From Flavobacteriaceae bacterium (GTDB taxonomy: Bacteria; Bacteroidota; Bacteroidia; Flavobacteriales; Flavobacteriaceae): a stretch of DNA of 11,349 nucleotides. Made by a program: the position numbers and the translations under genes. The stretch covers positions 1,806,742 to 1,818,090 of the forward strand of contig CP070731.1 of NCBI GenBank assembly GCA_020347545.1, written 5' to 3'. The notes under the pieces are model-generated. The model saw only the letters and a program-made list of their open reading frames with translations, had not been told where the DNA came from and did no database searches. Shown here in pieces: positions 1 through 6,115 of this stretch (positions within the stretch are counted from its first letter, which is position 1; each line of letters starts with the position of its first letter).

Positions 1-243
1 ATCTGGTTTAAAACGGTACATGTAGATTCTTCCATAGTCTTTCAGTTCTTTCAGAAACTCTTTGGATAACTCCTTGTGCCAGGCTTCCGGAAAATATCGT
101 AAAGCGTTTCGAATGGCCAGCTTCTTTTCTTCTGTTGTTAAAATATCCTTTCTTTTAGGAGCTCTGTTTGCCCCTTCAGGGTAGGCTTTTTGAGCCGGAA
201 GTTTAGAGGGAATCCCCTGAGTGATCTGATCCTTAAAGGACAT
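1..243 (-). CDS. hutU: Urocanate hydratase, N-terminal part (cut by window edge)
   Basis: Urocanate hydratase (urocanase) performs the second step of histidine degradation, converting urocanate to imidazolonepropionate in the cytosol with tightly bound NAD+. Only the first 81 codons are present; the gene runs off the left edge. The visible protein starts MSFKDQITQGIPSKLP, continues with an APKRKDILTTEEKKLAIRNA stretch (about residues 28-47), then ALRYFPEAWH and YGRIYMYRFKPD at the edge, which is the recognisable N-terminus of bacterial urocanases. The start at 243 matches the family. An in-frame ATG at 264 would add seven residues (MISEKNT) and leaves only 12 bases after the hutH stop. Neither start has a Shine-Dalgarno sequence. 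It lies directly downstream of hutH on the same strand, so the two are very probably co-transcribed. The NAD-binding and catalytic regions are outside the window. Confidence 0.93.
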   Translation of the reverse strand, partial: MSFKDQITQGIPSKLPAQKAYPEGANRAPKRKDILTTEEKKLAIRNALRYFPEAWHKELSKEFLKELKDYGRIYMYRFKPD

Positions 244-276
244 TGTATTTTTTTCTGAAATCATAAGGTTTACAAT

Positions 277-1824
277 TTAGTAGGATTCAAATAATTCATC
301 GTATTCACCAAAGCTTTCGCAATGAAAATCTACGGTTGACAATAGTTCTCTTTCTTTGATAAGTCCAATGGCCTTTTCGATATCCAAAGAGAATATTCTG
401 TCTTCTGACGCAAAACTTATACGTTCCCTTATGGTATCATGAACATCATCAAGAACCTCACTTGACAGTAATGGTTTTCTGAAATCAAAGGCCTGAGCCG
501 CACAAAGAAGCTCAATAGCAAGGATTTTTTCCAGATTATCAATAACCCGAAGGGCTTTTCGACCGCCAATGGACCCCATACTTACATGGTCCTCCTGTCC
601 TAGAGATGTTGGAATACTGTCTGCACTTGAAGGGAAACATAGACCTTTATTCTCACTCACCAGGGCAGCTGAAGTATACTGCAGGATCATAAATCCTGAG
701 TTCAAACCTGAATCCTCGAACAACAATCTTGGAGTGCCCTCATATTTTCCTTCCAGTGAAAGGTAAGTTCTTCTGTCAGAGATACTCCCCAACTCCGCCG
801 CGGCCAAACAGGCATAATCTAACGGGAGGGCTAATGGCTGGCCATGAAAACTTCCACCGCTAATAATCAGATCTTCGGATATGATTACCGGGTTATCAGT
901 TACCGAATTCATCTCTGTTTCGACGCATTCTTTTAAATGTAACCAGGCATTTCTTGAACTTCCGTGCACTTGCGGCATGCATCGTAAGGAATAAGGGTCC
1001 TGGACTTTTCCGCAAAACATATGAGATTTACCGATCTGTGAGTCTTTTAGTAATTGACTGATGCGTTGAGCTACATGTGTATTTCCTTTAAAGGGCCTGG
1101 TCTTGTGAAGCGCATCATGGAAAGGCATTTGGGATCCCATAAGCCCCTCAATCATTAAACTTCCTATGATATCAGCATGCGAAAGACAATTGTAGAGTTT
1201 ATCTACACATATGACCGCATGAGCCAAAATGAACTGGGTTCCGTTGATCAAAGCGAGACCGGCTTTGGGATGAAGTTTTAAGGGTTCCAAACCGTGGTTT
1301 TTTAAGACCTCTGCAGAACTCAGGGTTTTGTTTTTATACATCACCTTACCTTCTCCAATCAGGGGAAGAAAAAGATGAGAGAGTGGAGCAAGATCACCTG
1401 AGGCACCTACGGAACCTTGCTCTGGAACCACAGGAATAACATCTTCTTCAATGTGCCAAAGGATGCGATCTAAAACTTCTAAAGAAATACCGGAGTATCC
1501 TTGAGAAAGAGAATGCATTTTTAAGATGAGCATCAATTTGGCCAGATCCTTGTCAATAGGATCTCCAACCCCCACAGAATGGCTCAGCAGAATCTTCCTT
1601 TGCAGTTCGGTGGTATCTTTTTTTGAAATTATTGTATCGCAAAGTGGCCCGAAACCTGTATTAATCCCGTACACGGCTTTATCTTTTTTTACAGTTTGTA
1701 AAACAATCTGGTGAGAGGCTGATATTTTTTCTCTGGACTCATTCGATATTCCTGCTTTCAACTCCTTGCGTAGTATCGACAGGGCCTTACCGGCAGTCAT
1801 TGTGTCCGATCCGTATTTGAACAT
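277..1824 (-). CDS. hutH: Histidine ammonia-lyase
   Basis: Histidine ammonia-lyase deaminates L-histidine to urocanate and ammonia, the entry step of histidine use as a carbon and nitrogen source. The 515-residue protein has every hallmark of the family. YGINTGFG lies near residues 52-59 (catalytic Tyr52), and GSVGASGDLAPLSH near 137-150 holds the Ala141-Ser142-Gly143 triad that self-cyclises to the MIO cofactor. It also has NGTQ at Asn194, QDPYSLRC at 275-282 (Gln275, Tyr278, Arg281), Phe326 and Glu411 in GQEDHVSMG. These match the Pseudomonas putida active-site set in order and spacing. The length is normal to slightly long (usually about 500-515). The ATG at 1824 is the first in frame; Met9 is a possible alternative. 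It precedes hutU and is divergent from a LysR regulator, whose start is 78 bp away. A TAAATTTG element (1852 to 1845, minus strand) is a reasonable -7 promoter box. Other hut genes would have to lie outside the window. Confidence 0.96.
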   Translation of the reverse strand: MFKYGSDTMTAGKALSILRKELKAGISNESREKISASHQIVLQTVKKDKAVYGINTGFGPLCDTIISKKDTTELQRKILLSHSVGVGDPIDKDLAKLMLILKMHSLSQGYSGISLEVLDRILWHIEEDVIPVVPEQGSVGASGDLAPLSHLFLPLIGEGKVMYKNKTLSSAEVLKNHGLEPLKLHPKAGLALINGTQFILAHAVICVDKLYNCLSHADIIGSLMIEGLMGSQMPFHDALHKTRPFKGNTHVAQRISQLLKDSQIGKSHMFCGKVQDPYSLRCMPQVHGSSRNAWLHLKECVETEMNSVTDNPVIISEDLIISGGSFHGQPLALPLDYACLAAAELGSISDRRTYLSLEGKYEGTPRLLFEDSGLNSGFMILQYTSAALVSENKGLCFPSSADSIPTSLGQEDHVSMGSIGGRKALRVIDNLEKILAIELLCAAQAFDFRKPLLSSEVLDDVHDTIRERISFASEDRIFSLDIEKAIGLIKERELLSTVDFHCESFGEYDELFESY

Positions 1825-1842
1825 TTTTCTTGCTTTTATTAT

Positions 1843-1866
1843 ATCAAATTTACGACTATATTTGAT
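1843..1866. promoter_or_regulatory. hutH/lysR divergent promoter with 7-bp inverted repeat
   Basis: The 78-bp gap contains ATCAAAT (1843-1849) and its exact reverse complement ATTTGAT (1860-1866), separated by 10 bp. The arms coincide with two Bacteroidota -7-type boxes (TAnnTTTG): TAAATTTG on the minus strand (1852 to 1845) towards hutH and TATATTTG on the plus strand (1857-1864) towards the LysR gene. Predicted leaders would be about 15 and 32 nt. The symmetry is what a LysR-type operator shows, but it could also arise simply because two back-to-back -7 boxes resemble each other. No convincing -33 TTG is spaced correctly for hutH; for lysR, TTG at 1830-1832 is 24 bp upstream, at the long end. 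Confidence 0.5.
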
Positions 1867-1902
1867 GCTTTATAATACCATTATTATCATAATTCAATAA
1901 CT

Positions 1903-2790
1903 ATGAGTTATCAAATTGAATTGAGGCATATGAGGTATTTTCTGGCGGTATCAGAAGAACTTCATTTTAGAAGAGCCGCTGAGAGGCTTTTTATCTCACA
2001 ACCCGGGTTAAGTCGTCAGATAAAACAGATGGAGAAAACCCTTGGTATTGACCTGTTTGAAAGAAATAATCGAAAAGTCATTTTGACCAAGGCAGGAAGA
2101 TATCTTCAGGAGGAGATCAAATTAATGATGAAACATCTGGATGACAGTATTGAACACGCTCAGATGATTCACGAAGGAATGGAGGGTCAGATTAGTTTTG
2201 GATATGTAGGATCGGCCATGCAAAACGTTATTCCTGAATTGTTGCTGAAAATTAAGGAAGAACATCCTAATGTGCATTATTCACTCAGGGAAATGGAAAA
2301 TCCGGATCAGATTGATGCGCTGATGCGTAAAGAAATCGACCTTGCTTTTGTGAGACTGGACAAGGTGCCTAAAGGGCTTGAGATAGCGCCCGTTTTTGAA
2401 GATACCTTTTCCCTGGTACTTCCCATGGATCATCCCATTAACGATGATAGCTTCAATTCTTTACGACAGTTCAAAGACATGCCGTTTATTCTTTTTGAGC
2501 AATCCTACAGCCCTGCCTATCATGAGCAGGTAATGGAATTATTCAAGAAGAGTGATTTTCACCCTGTCATTTCACATAATACCGTTCATGCCAGTACCAT
2601 ATTCAGACTGGTTGAGAATAATTTAGGGATTTCCATAGTACCATCTTCTTTGCAATTGGGCTATGACATGAAGGTAAAATTTATAGAATTGAATAAGTTT
2701 AAACAGCGAACGCTTTTATCCGTTGCATGGAACACAGATAATAGAAATCCAATTCTAAACCGCATACTTTCGAAAATAACCCCCGCATAG
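1903..2790 (+). CDS. LysR-family transcriptional regulator, probable hut regulator
   Basis: This is a cytosolic DNA-binding regulator of the LysR family, 295 residues (family usual about 290-330). The N-terminal winged helix-turn-helix spans about residues 5-65. It includes the typical LRHMRYFLAVSEELHFRRAA start and the recognition segment SQPGLSRQIKQMEKTLG, followed by LFERNNRKVILTKAG. A linker helix leads to a periplasmic-binding-protein-like effector domain (about 90-290) with GQISFGYVGSA, DLAFVRLDKVPKGLEIAPVFED and GISIVPSS segments. The sequence resembles the CatR/BenM-like branch by eye. It is divergent from hutH with only 78 bp between the starts and an inverted repeat in that gap, the classic LysR arrangement, so control of hutHU with a histidine-pathway intermediate such as urocanate as effector is a sensible inference, not shown. 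Most characterised hut systems use HutC (GntR family) or HutP instead. The leader has no Shine-Dalgarno sequence. Confidence 0.92.
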   Translation: MSYQIELRHMRYFLAVSEELHFRRAAERLFISQPGLSRQIKQMEKTLGIDLFERNNRKVILTKAGRYLQEEIKLMMKHLDDSIEHAQMIHEGMEGQISFGYVGSAMQNVIPELLLKIKEEHPNVHYSLREMENPDQIDALMRKEIDLAFVRLDKVPKGLEIAPVFEDTFSLVLPMDHPINDDSFNSLRQFKDMPFILFEQSYSPAYHEQVMELFKKSDFHPVISHNTVHASTIFRLVENNLGISIVPSSLQLGYDMKVKFIELNKFKQRTLLSVAWNTDNRNPILNRILSKITPA

Positions 2791-2880
2791 GAATGGGAGC
2801 TTAGGAAACCAATGAATTGCAATTGGTCTTCTGATAGGAGGATATATTAAAATCTCCTTCCCTAAAAGGCAATAGTTTTG

Positions 2881-2888
2881 TACTTTCG
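2881..2888 (+). promoter_or_regulatory. Possible -7 promoter box for the nucleotidyltransferase-kinase pair
   Basis: TACTTTCG resembles the Bacteroidota -7 consensus TAnnTTTG with one mismatch and lies 17 bp before the ATG at 2906, giving a short leader of the usual length. No clear TTG is found at the -33 distance, so this rests on one box only. Confidence 0.3.
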
Positions 2889-2905
2889 TCGGAAAAATTA
2901 ATAGC

Positions 2906-3814
2906 ATGGGAACGAATAAGCCAACCTTAGTGATTCTGGCGGCAGGTATAGGAAGCCGGTACGGAGGATTAAAACAGTTAGATACTTTTACTCCTGAAGG
3001 AGACACGATTATAGATTTTTCGATATATGACGCACTTCAGGCCGGGTTTGGAAAGTTTGTGTTTATCATACGGAAAAGCATTGAAGCCGATTTCAGAGCG
3101 GAAATTGACCCTAAGCTGGCAGGTAAAGCCGAGGTGGAATATGTATTCCAGGAACTCGATAAAGTACCTGAACAATATTTTAATCCTGACCGTGTCAAGC
3201 CTTATGGGACAGGACATGCCATGTTAATGGCTAAGGATGCTGTCAAGGAAAATTTTGCCATAATCAATGCGGATGATTTTTATGGAAGAGAGGCTTTTGT
3301 GGAGATGGCTGCCTATTTACAATCCATTGATAAAAACTCACATGATTTTAGTATGATGGCCTATCTGTTGAAAAACACAATTTCTGAACATGGCTTTGTT
3401 TCAAGAGGAGAATGTGCAGTTGATGGTAATGGGTTTCTTACGAATGTGGTTGAAAGAACTCATATTGAAAGAATCGATGGGGATTTAATGCGTAAAGATG
3501 ATGACGGTGGCTTTATTCCGATTGATGAAAATACAGTTGTTTCAATGAACTTCTGGGGATTCACACCAAAATGTTTTGAGTATACCGAAAGTTTATTTGA
3601 TTCTTTTCTTGAAGAAAATCAGGATAACCTGAAATCAGAATACTTCATTCCTTTGATTGTAAATGGTTATCTTGAGAATGGAACGGGATCGGTTAAAGTA
3701 CTTACCTCGGACGCCAAATGGTTTGGGGTTACTTACAAAGAAGACAAGGAATCTGTTCAAAAAGAGATTCAGGCCCTGAAGGAGAAAAACGTTTATCCCC
3801 GACATTTATGGTAG
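2906..3814 (+). CDS. Sugar-1-phosphate nucleotidyltransferase
   Basis: This is a cytosolic nucleotidyltransferase (NTP_transferase fold) that would combine an NTP and a sugar-1-phosphate into an NDP-sugar plus pyrophosphate. The 302-residue protein has the signature glycine-rich loop LAAGIGSRYGGLKQL at residues 11-25 (GxGxR and the substrate-contacting LK), YGTGHAMLMAK at about 100-110 in the position of the usual nucleotide-contacting loop, and NADDFYG at 121-127, where Asp123/Asp124 are the expected metal ligands. A FIPLIVNG segment occurs near the end. It lacks a left-handed beta-helix acetyltransferase domain, so it is not a full GlmU. It is longer than MurU-type enzymes (about 225-240). 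The stop codon is one base from the ATG of the next gene, a NahK-like kinase, so the two are almost certainly translated together and act in series on one sugar. The sugar and the nucleotide (UTP, GTP or dTTP) cannot be read from the sequence. Confidence 0.88.
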   Translation: MGTNKPTLVILAAGIGSRYGGLKQLDTFTPEGDTIIDFSIYDALQAGFGKFVFIIRKSIEADFRAEIDPKLAGKAEVEYVFQELDKVPEQYFNPDRVKPYGTGHAMLMAKDAVKENFAIINADDFYGREAFVEMAAYLQSIDKNSHDFSMMAYLLKNTISEHGFVSRGECAVDGNGFLTNVVERTHIERIDGDLMRKDDDGGFIPIDENTVVSMNFWGFTPKCFEYTESLFDSFLEENQDNLKSEYFIPLIVNGYLENGTGSVKVLTSDAKWFGVTYKEDKESVQKEIQALKEKNVYPRHLW

Positions 3815-3815
3815 A

Positions 3816-4883
3816 ATGAATTCAATATCTGAAGATATTTTTAAGTTCTTCTTACCCGAAGAAAACCTGGTTTCAGAGGAAGAATTGACCTCGGGCCATA
3901 TCAATGACACCTATCTTGTTAAAGGTTCTTCAAATAAAAGATACGTTTTCCAAAAGATCAATAAGGATGTGTTTCCGGATGTTCCCGGCCTTATCATGAA
4001 TAAGGTTCAGGTGAGCCGGCATCTGCATGAAAAACTTCCTCATCTACCTAAATCAGAGAGGGAAAGAAGGGTTTTGACTTTTGTGCGATCAAAGGATGAA
4101 TCGTATTATTATCAGGATAAGAACGGAAATTATTGGAATGTTACCCTTTTTGTTGAAAAGAGCCAGAATTTTGAATCAGTAAAGAGTGCATCAGTAGCCT
4201 ATGAAGGAGGTAGGTTGTTTGGTTCCTTTATAAGGGATACAGAAGATTTTGATACGGGTAAACTGATCGAAGTGATTCCAAAATTTCACGATATGTCTTT
4301 CCGGTTTGAGCAATTTGACCGCGCACTTGAAGGTTCAGTTGAAGAACGCAAAGAGAGAGCTCATGATTTGATTTTAAAAGCACTTGCGTTAAGAACGGAA
4401 ATGCAATTGTTGGAAAAATTAAAGAATGACGGTGAGATAAGAATCAGGGTCACACATAACGATACAAAAATATCCAATGCCTTATTTGACCTTGAAGGAA
4501 AGGGCCTTTGTGTCATTGATACAGACACGATCATGCCAGGGATTATTCATTACGATTTTGGAGATGCTATAAGAACCATTTGTAATACCGCCAGGGAGGA
4601 TGAAACCAATCTGGATCTTGTGAATTTTAACAAGGAATATTATGATTCCTATTTAAAAGGGTATTTAGAGGCGCTTGGAAATTCGGTTTCAGTGCTGGAG
4701 AAAAAATATTTTCCACTGGCAGCCAAGACCATGATCTTTATAATGGCGCTGAGATTTTTGACGGATTACCTGAACAATGATGTCTATTATAAAACGAATT
4801 ATCCGGAACATAACCTTGACCGCTCAAAGAATCAATTTAAACTAATCGATTCTTTTGATGCGGTAATGGGAGAAGTTTCCTAA
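3816..4883 (+). CDS. NahK-like anomeric sugar kinase (APH phosphotransferase fold)
   Basis: This is a cytosolic kinase of the aminoglycoside-phosphotransferase fold, 355 residues, similar in layout to N-acetylhexosamine 1-kinase (NahK), which phosphorylates the anomeric hydroxyl of GlcNAc or GalNAc. Seen in the sequence: an N-terminal SGHINDTYLV strand (about 26-35), the catalytic loop HNDTKISNALFD at 214-225 with probable catalytic base Asp216 and Asn221, and IDTDTIMPG at 234-242 with the metal-binding Asp of the DxD type. IHYDFGDAIR follows at 244-253. Such proteins are often mislabelled 'aminoglycoside phosphotransferase' or 'mucin desulfatase'. The gene starts one base after the stop of the nucleotidyltransferase, so kinase and nucleotidyltransferase form a two-step sugar activation cassette. 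AmgK (MurNAc kinase of cell-wall recycling, partner of MurU) has the same fold and is the main alternative. Its 3' end converges on the cupin gene with 12 bp between and no terminator. Confidence 0.82.
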   Translation: MNSISEDIFKFFLPEENLVSEEELTSGHINDTYLVKGSSNKRYVFQKINKDVFPDVPGLIMNKVQVSRHLHEKLPHLPKSERERRVLTFVRSKDESYYYQDKNGNYWNVTLFVEKSQNFESVKSASVAYEGGRLFGSFIRDTEDFDTGKLIEVIPKFHDMSFRFEQFDRALEGSVEERKERAHDLILKALALRTEMQLLEKLKNDGEIRIRVTHNDTKISNALFDLEGKGLCVIDTDTIMPGIIHYDFGDAIRTICNTAREDETNLDLVNFNKEYYDSYLKGYLEALGNSVSVLEKKYFPLAAKTMIFIMALRFLTDYLNNDVYYKTNYPEHNLDRSKNQFKLIDSFDAVMGEVS

Positions 4884-4895
4884 TGCTTTTCAGAT

Positions 4896-5234
4896 CTATT
4901 CCTGATTGCTCCTGATCATGGTAAGCACCATTTTGAATTGTTGAATTGCCTTTAGTGCATGGGGTATATTAGCTGGCATCACAATGGATTCTCCGGTTTT
5001 TACGGATACAGGACGGCCATCGATCGTAATTTCTGCTTCTCCGTCAACAATGTGCACCAGAGCATCAAACGGCGTCGTATGTTCACTTAAACCTTCGCCT
5101 TTATCGAAGGCAAAAAGTGAAATATTACCGGTATTTTTTTTCAGTACATGTTTACTGACAACAGCGTTTTCTGCATAATCAATACTTGCATTAAAATTGA
5201 ATTTTTCACCTTTTTTGAACTCATTTGCTCCCAT
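4896..5234 (-). CDS. Small single-domain cupin protein
   Basis: This is a 112-residue single cupin beta-barrel, probably cytosolic, with no signal peptide. The first cupin motif reads GLSEHTTPFDALVHIVDGEAEI (about 48-69, with His52, Gly65 and Glu66). The second reads GESIVMPANIPHALKA (81-96, with His92). In the canonical motif the first histidine pair is HxH; here it is His52-Thr-Thr54, so the metal site has at most His52, His92 and possibly Asp57 or His61, and may be reduced or altered. Small cupins of this form are common in Bacteroidota and Firmicutes without an assigned reaction, so no function is proposed. It is transcribed towards the sugar kinase, 12 bp from its stop. A TATTTTTG box (5267 to 5260) lies 25 bp before the ATG as a likely promoter element, so the gene appears to be its own transcript. 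Confidence 0.85.
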   Translation of the reverse strand: MGANEFKKGEKFNFNASIDYAENAVVSKHVLKKNTGNISLFAFDKGEGLSEHTTPFDALVHIVDGEAEITIDGRPVSVKTGESIVMPANIPHALKAIQQFKMVLTMIRSNQE

Positions 5235-5259
5235 ATGGATATTGTATTTGTTAGAAAGA

Positions 5260-5267
5260 CAAAAATA
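5260..5267 (-). promoter_or_regulatory. Probable -7 promoter box of the cupin gene
   Basis: The minus strand reads TATTTTTG, a full match to the Bacteroidota TAnnTTTG box, 25 bp upstream of the cupin ATG at 5234. A matching TTG at the -33 position is not evident, so support comes only from the box and its distance. Confidence 0.45.
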
Positions 5268-5356
5268 AGATCTTGATTCTTTAAATAAATGATATTTATC
5301 ACCTGGATCAACTCTCAGGGTAATTCTTTTTATTGAAGGAAAATCGGATAATGAAA

Positions 5357-5641
5357 TTATACAACCATGATAATTCCTATTCCCAGAGAAAAGATGAATA
5401 ATATAAAGGTTAAATAAAAGGTATTATAGAGTGGCCCAACTTTACCCTCAGCTTCAAGTGTTACTTTTTTATACAAGGGCAAATATTTAAAGATCTTTCC
5501 TTTCACAAAAAAACCGCCATTAAATAAACTAACGTCTTGATTTTGACTTTTCAAATAATTTATAATCTTAATACTAATCCATAGGTTGAACCAAATAAGT
5601 ACTAAAGTTATAACTCCTACTATAATTACTGATGTGTTCAT
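5357..5641 (-). CDS. Hypothetical small membrane protein, two transmembrane helices
   Basis: This 94-residue protein is not recognised. It has two clear hydrophobic segments: about residues 4-27 (VIIVGVITLVLIWFNLWISI) and 72-94 (FYLTFILFIFSLGIGIIMVV, ending at the C-terminus). The middle stretch is polar and lysine-rich (KIINYLKSQNQDVSLFNGG, FVKGKIFKYLPLYKKVTLEAEGK). By the positive-inside rule the middle loop would face the cytosol, with both ends outside or in the membrane. No start leader or promoter box stands out; the ATG at 5641 is preceded by an A-rich leader. A 122-bp gap separates it from the cupin gene on the same strand. Codon and base use look like the neighbours, and the continuous hydrophobic pattern supports a real gene. 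Confidence 0.65.
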   Translation of the reverse strand: MNTSVIIVGVITLVLIWFNLWISIKIINYLKSQNQDVSLFNGGFFVKGKIFKYLPLYKKVTLEAEGKVGPLYNTFYLTFILFIFSLGIGIIMVV

Positions 5642-5730
5642 TTTTCAGGAATTGTTATAAAGTTACATCAATTATTTTAGTTACAAACCTGTTTAACAGA
5701 ACTTTATGAATAGTGTGGGATTACTGACGT

Positions 5731-5768
5731 GATCCAGATGGGAACCGCTCCTGCAAATACGATCCCGA
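5731..5768 (+). repeat. Tail/terminator repeat, copy 1 core
   Basis: This 38-bp core is repeated in direct orientation at 5832-5869 with 35 of 38 bases identical; the three differences are all transitions. It is preceded by a hairpin-forming GGATT...GATCC stretch and ends in ATCCC. A hairpin and a T-run follow directly. The shared block includes AACCGCT and ends AATACGATCCCGA. Confidence 0.85.
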
Positions 5769-5791
5769 GAGCTCCGCTCTTCCGGATTTTT
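5762..5791 (+). terminator. Terminator-like hairpin of repeat copy 1
   Basis: ATCC (5762-5765) pairs with GGAT (5784-5787) around an inner stem AGAGC (5768-5772) and GCTCT (5776-5780) with loop TCC, followed by a run of five T ending at 5791. This has the form of a rho-independent terminator reading rightwards. No known gene upstream on the plus strand needs it. Confidence 0.5.
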
Positions 5792-5831
5792 CATTCACAA
5801 TCCTTATGAAAGGTATTTTGGATTATTTCAT

Positions 5832-5869
5832 GATCCAGATGAGAACCGCTTCTGCGAATACGATCCCGA
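5832..5869 (+). repeat. Tail/terminator repeat, copy 2 core
   Basis: This is the second direct copy of the 38-bp core at 5731-5768, offset by 101 bp, with three transitions. Immediately 5' the sequence TGGAT...ATCCA forms a small hairpin, as in copy 1. Its right part, GAATACGATCCC (5856-5867), also matches, in inverted orientation, the tail of tRNA-Val (GAATACAATCCC, read on the minus strand from 5981 to 5970). Confidence 0.85.
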
Positions 5870-5903
5870 TGTCCTGGCTCTGCCATGACATTTGGGATTT
5901 TTG
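5863..5903 (+). terminator. Terminator-like hairpin of repeat copy 2
   Basis: Three stacked stems are visible: ATCCC (5863-5867) with GGGAT (5894-5898), ATGTC (5869-5873) with GACAT (5887-5891), and TGGC (5875-5878) with GCCA (5882-5885), loop TCT. A TTTTTG run follows. This is a good rho-independent terminator shape reading rightwards, facing the terminator of tRNA-Val. Confidence 0.6.
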
Positions 5904-5941
5904 TTTCGTTCCCTTAAAAGTGTAAACACTTTACGGGTCCA

Positions 5942-5974
5942 AAACAAAAATCCCAGTGCCGCAGGCACTGGGAT
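5942..5974 (-). terminator. Rho-independent terminator of tRNA-Val
   Basis: Read on the minus strand, ATCCCAGTGCC pairs perfectly with GGCACTGGGAT (11-bp stem, arms 5964-5974 and 5950-5960, loop TGC), followed by TTTTTGTTT. It starts 12 bp after the tRNA 3' end, as expected for a tRNA terminator. Confidence 0.9.
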
Positions 5975-5985
5975 TGTATTCGATG

Positions 5986-6060
5986 TGGGTCATACTGGAT
6001 TCGAACCAGTGACTTCTACCCTGTCAAGGTAACACTCTGAACCAACTGAGTTAATGACCC
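5986..6060 (-). tRNA. tRNA-Val (anticodon GAC)
   Basis: On the minus strand this 75-nt segment folds as a standard cloverleaf. The acceptor GGGTCAT pairs with ATGACCC. The D arm has ACTC/GAGT around AGTTGGTTCAGA. The anticodon stem TTACC/GGTAG carries loop TTGACAG with anticodon GAC (valine codons GTC and GTT), and the T arm is ACTGGTTCGAATCCAGT. The discriminator base is A. CCA is not encoded: the genomic bases after the discriminator are CAT. A strong terminator follows. Confidence 0.96.
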
Positions 6061-6115
6061 TTAATTCACTCAAAAATGAGAGTTCAAAACTACAAATATT
6101 TTTGATATTTAATAT

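Larger units (their letters stand above)
5856..5981. repeat. Inverted repeat of tail/terminator flanks next to tRNA-Val
   Basis: GGGATTTTTGTTT (5894-5906) is the exact reverse complement of AAACAAAAATCCC (5942-5954), and GAATACGATCCC (5856-5867) matches the reverse complement of 5970-5981 with one change. Between these conserved flanks the hairpin stems differ in sequence and length (26 versus 15 bp). In the centre, AAAGTGT and ACACTTT (5917-5932) form a further 7-bp palindrome with a 2-nt loop. Confidence 0.85.

Noticed and set aside
1871..1890. TAATA/TATTA inverted repeat in the hutH-lysR gap
   Set aside because: 5-bp arms in almost pure A/T sequence are expected by chance; the 7-bp dyad at 1843-1866 is the better operator candidate.
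2808..2858. Small hairpins after the LysR gene (ACCAAT/ATTGGT and AGGAG/CTCCT)
   Set aside because: Stems are only 5-6 bp with long loops and no T-run follows, so a terminator or riboswitch call is not supported.
5642..5714. AT-rich stretch before the repeat elements
   Set aside because: No gene, RNA or clear promoter box was found; it is probably just the upstream region of the small membrane protein gene.
5806..5925. 39-codon plus-strand frame beginning MKGILDYFMIQMRT
   Set aside because: It is wholly made of repeat copy 2, its hairpin and the inverted repeat; copy 1 does not preserve the frame. More likely a by-product of a structured intergenic repeat.
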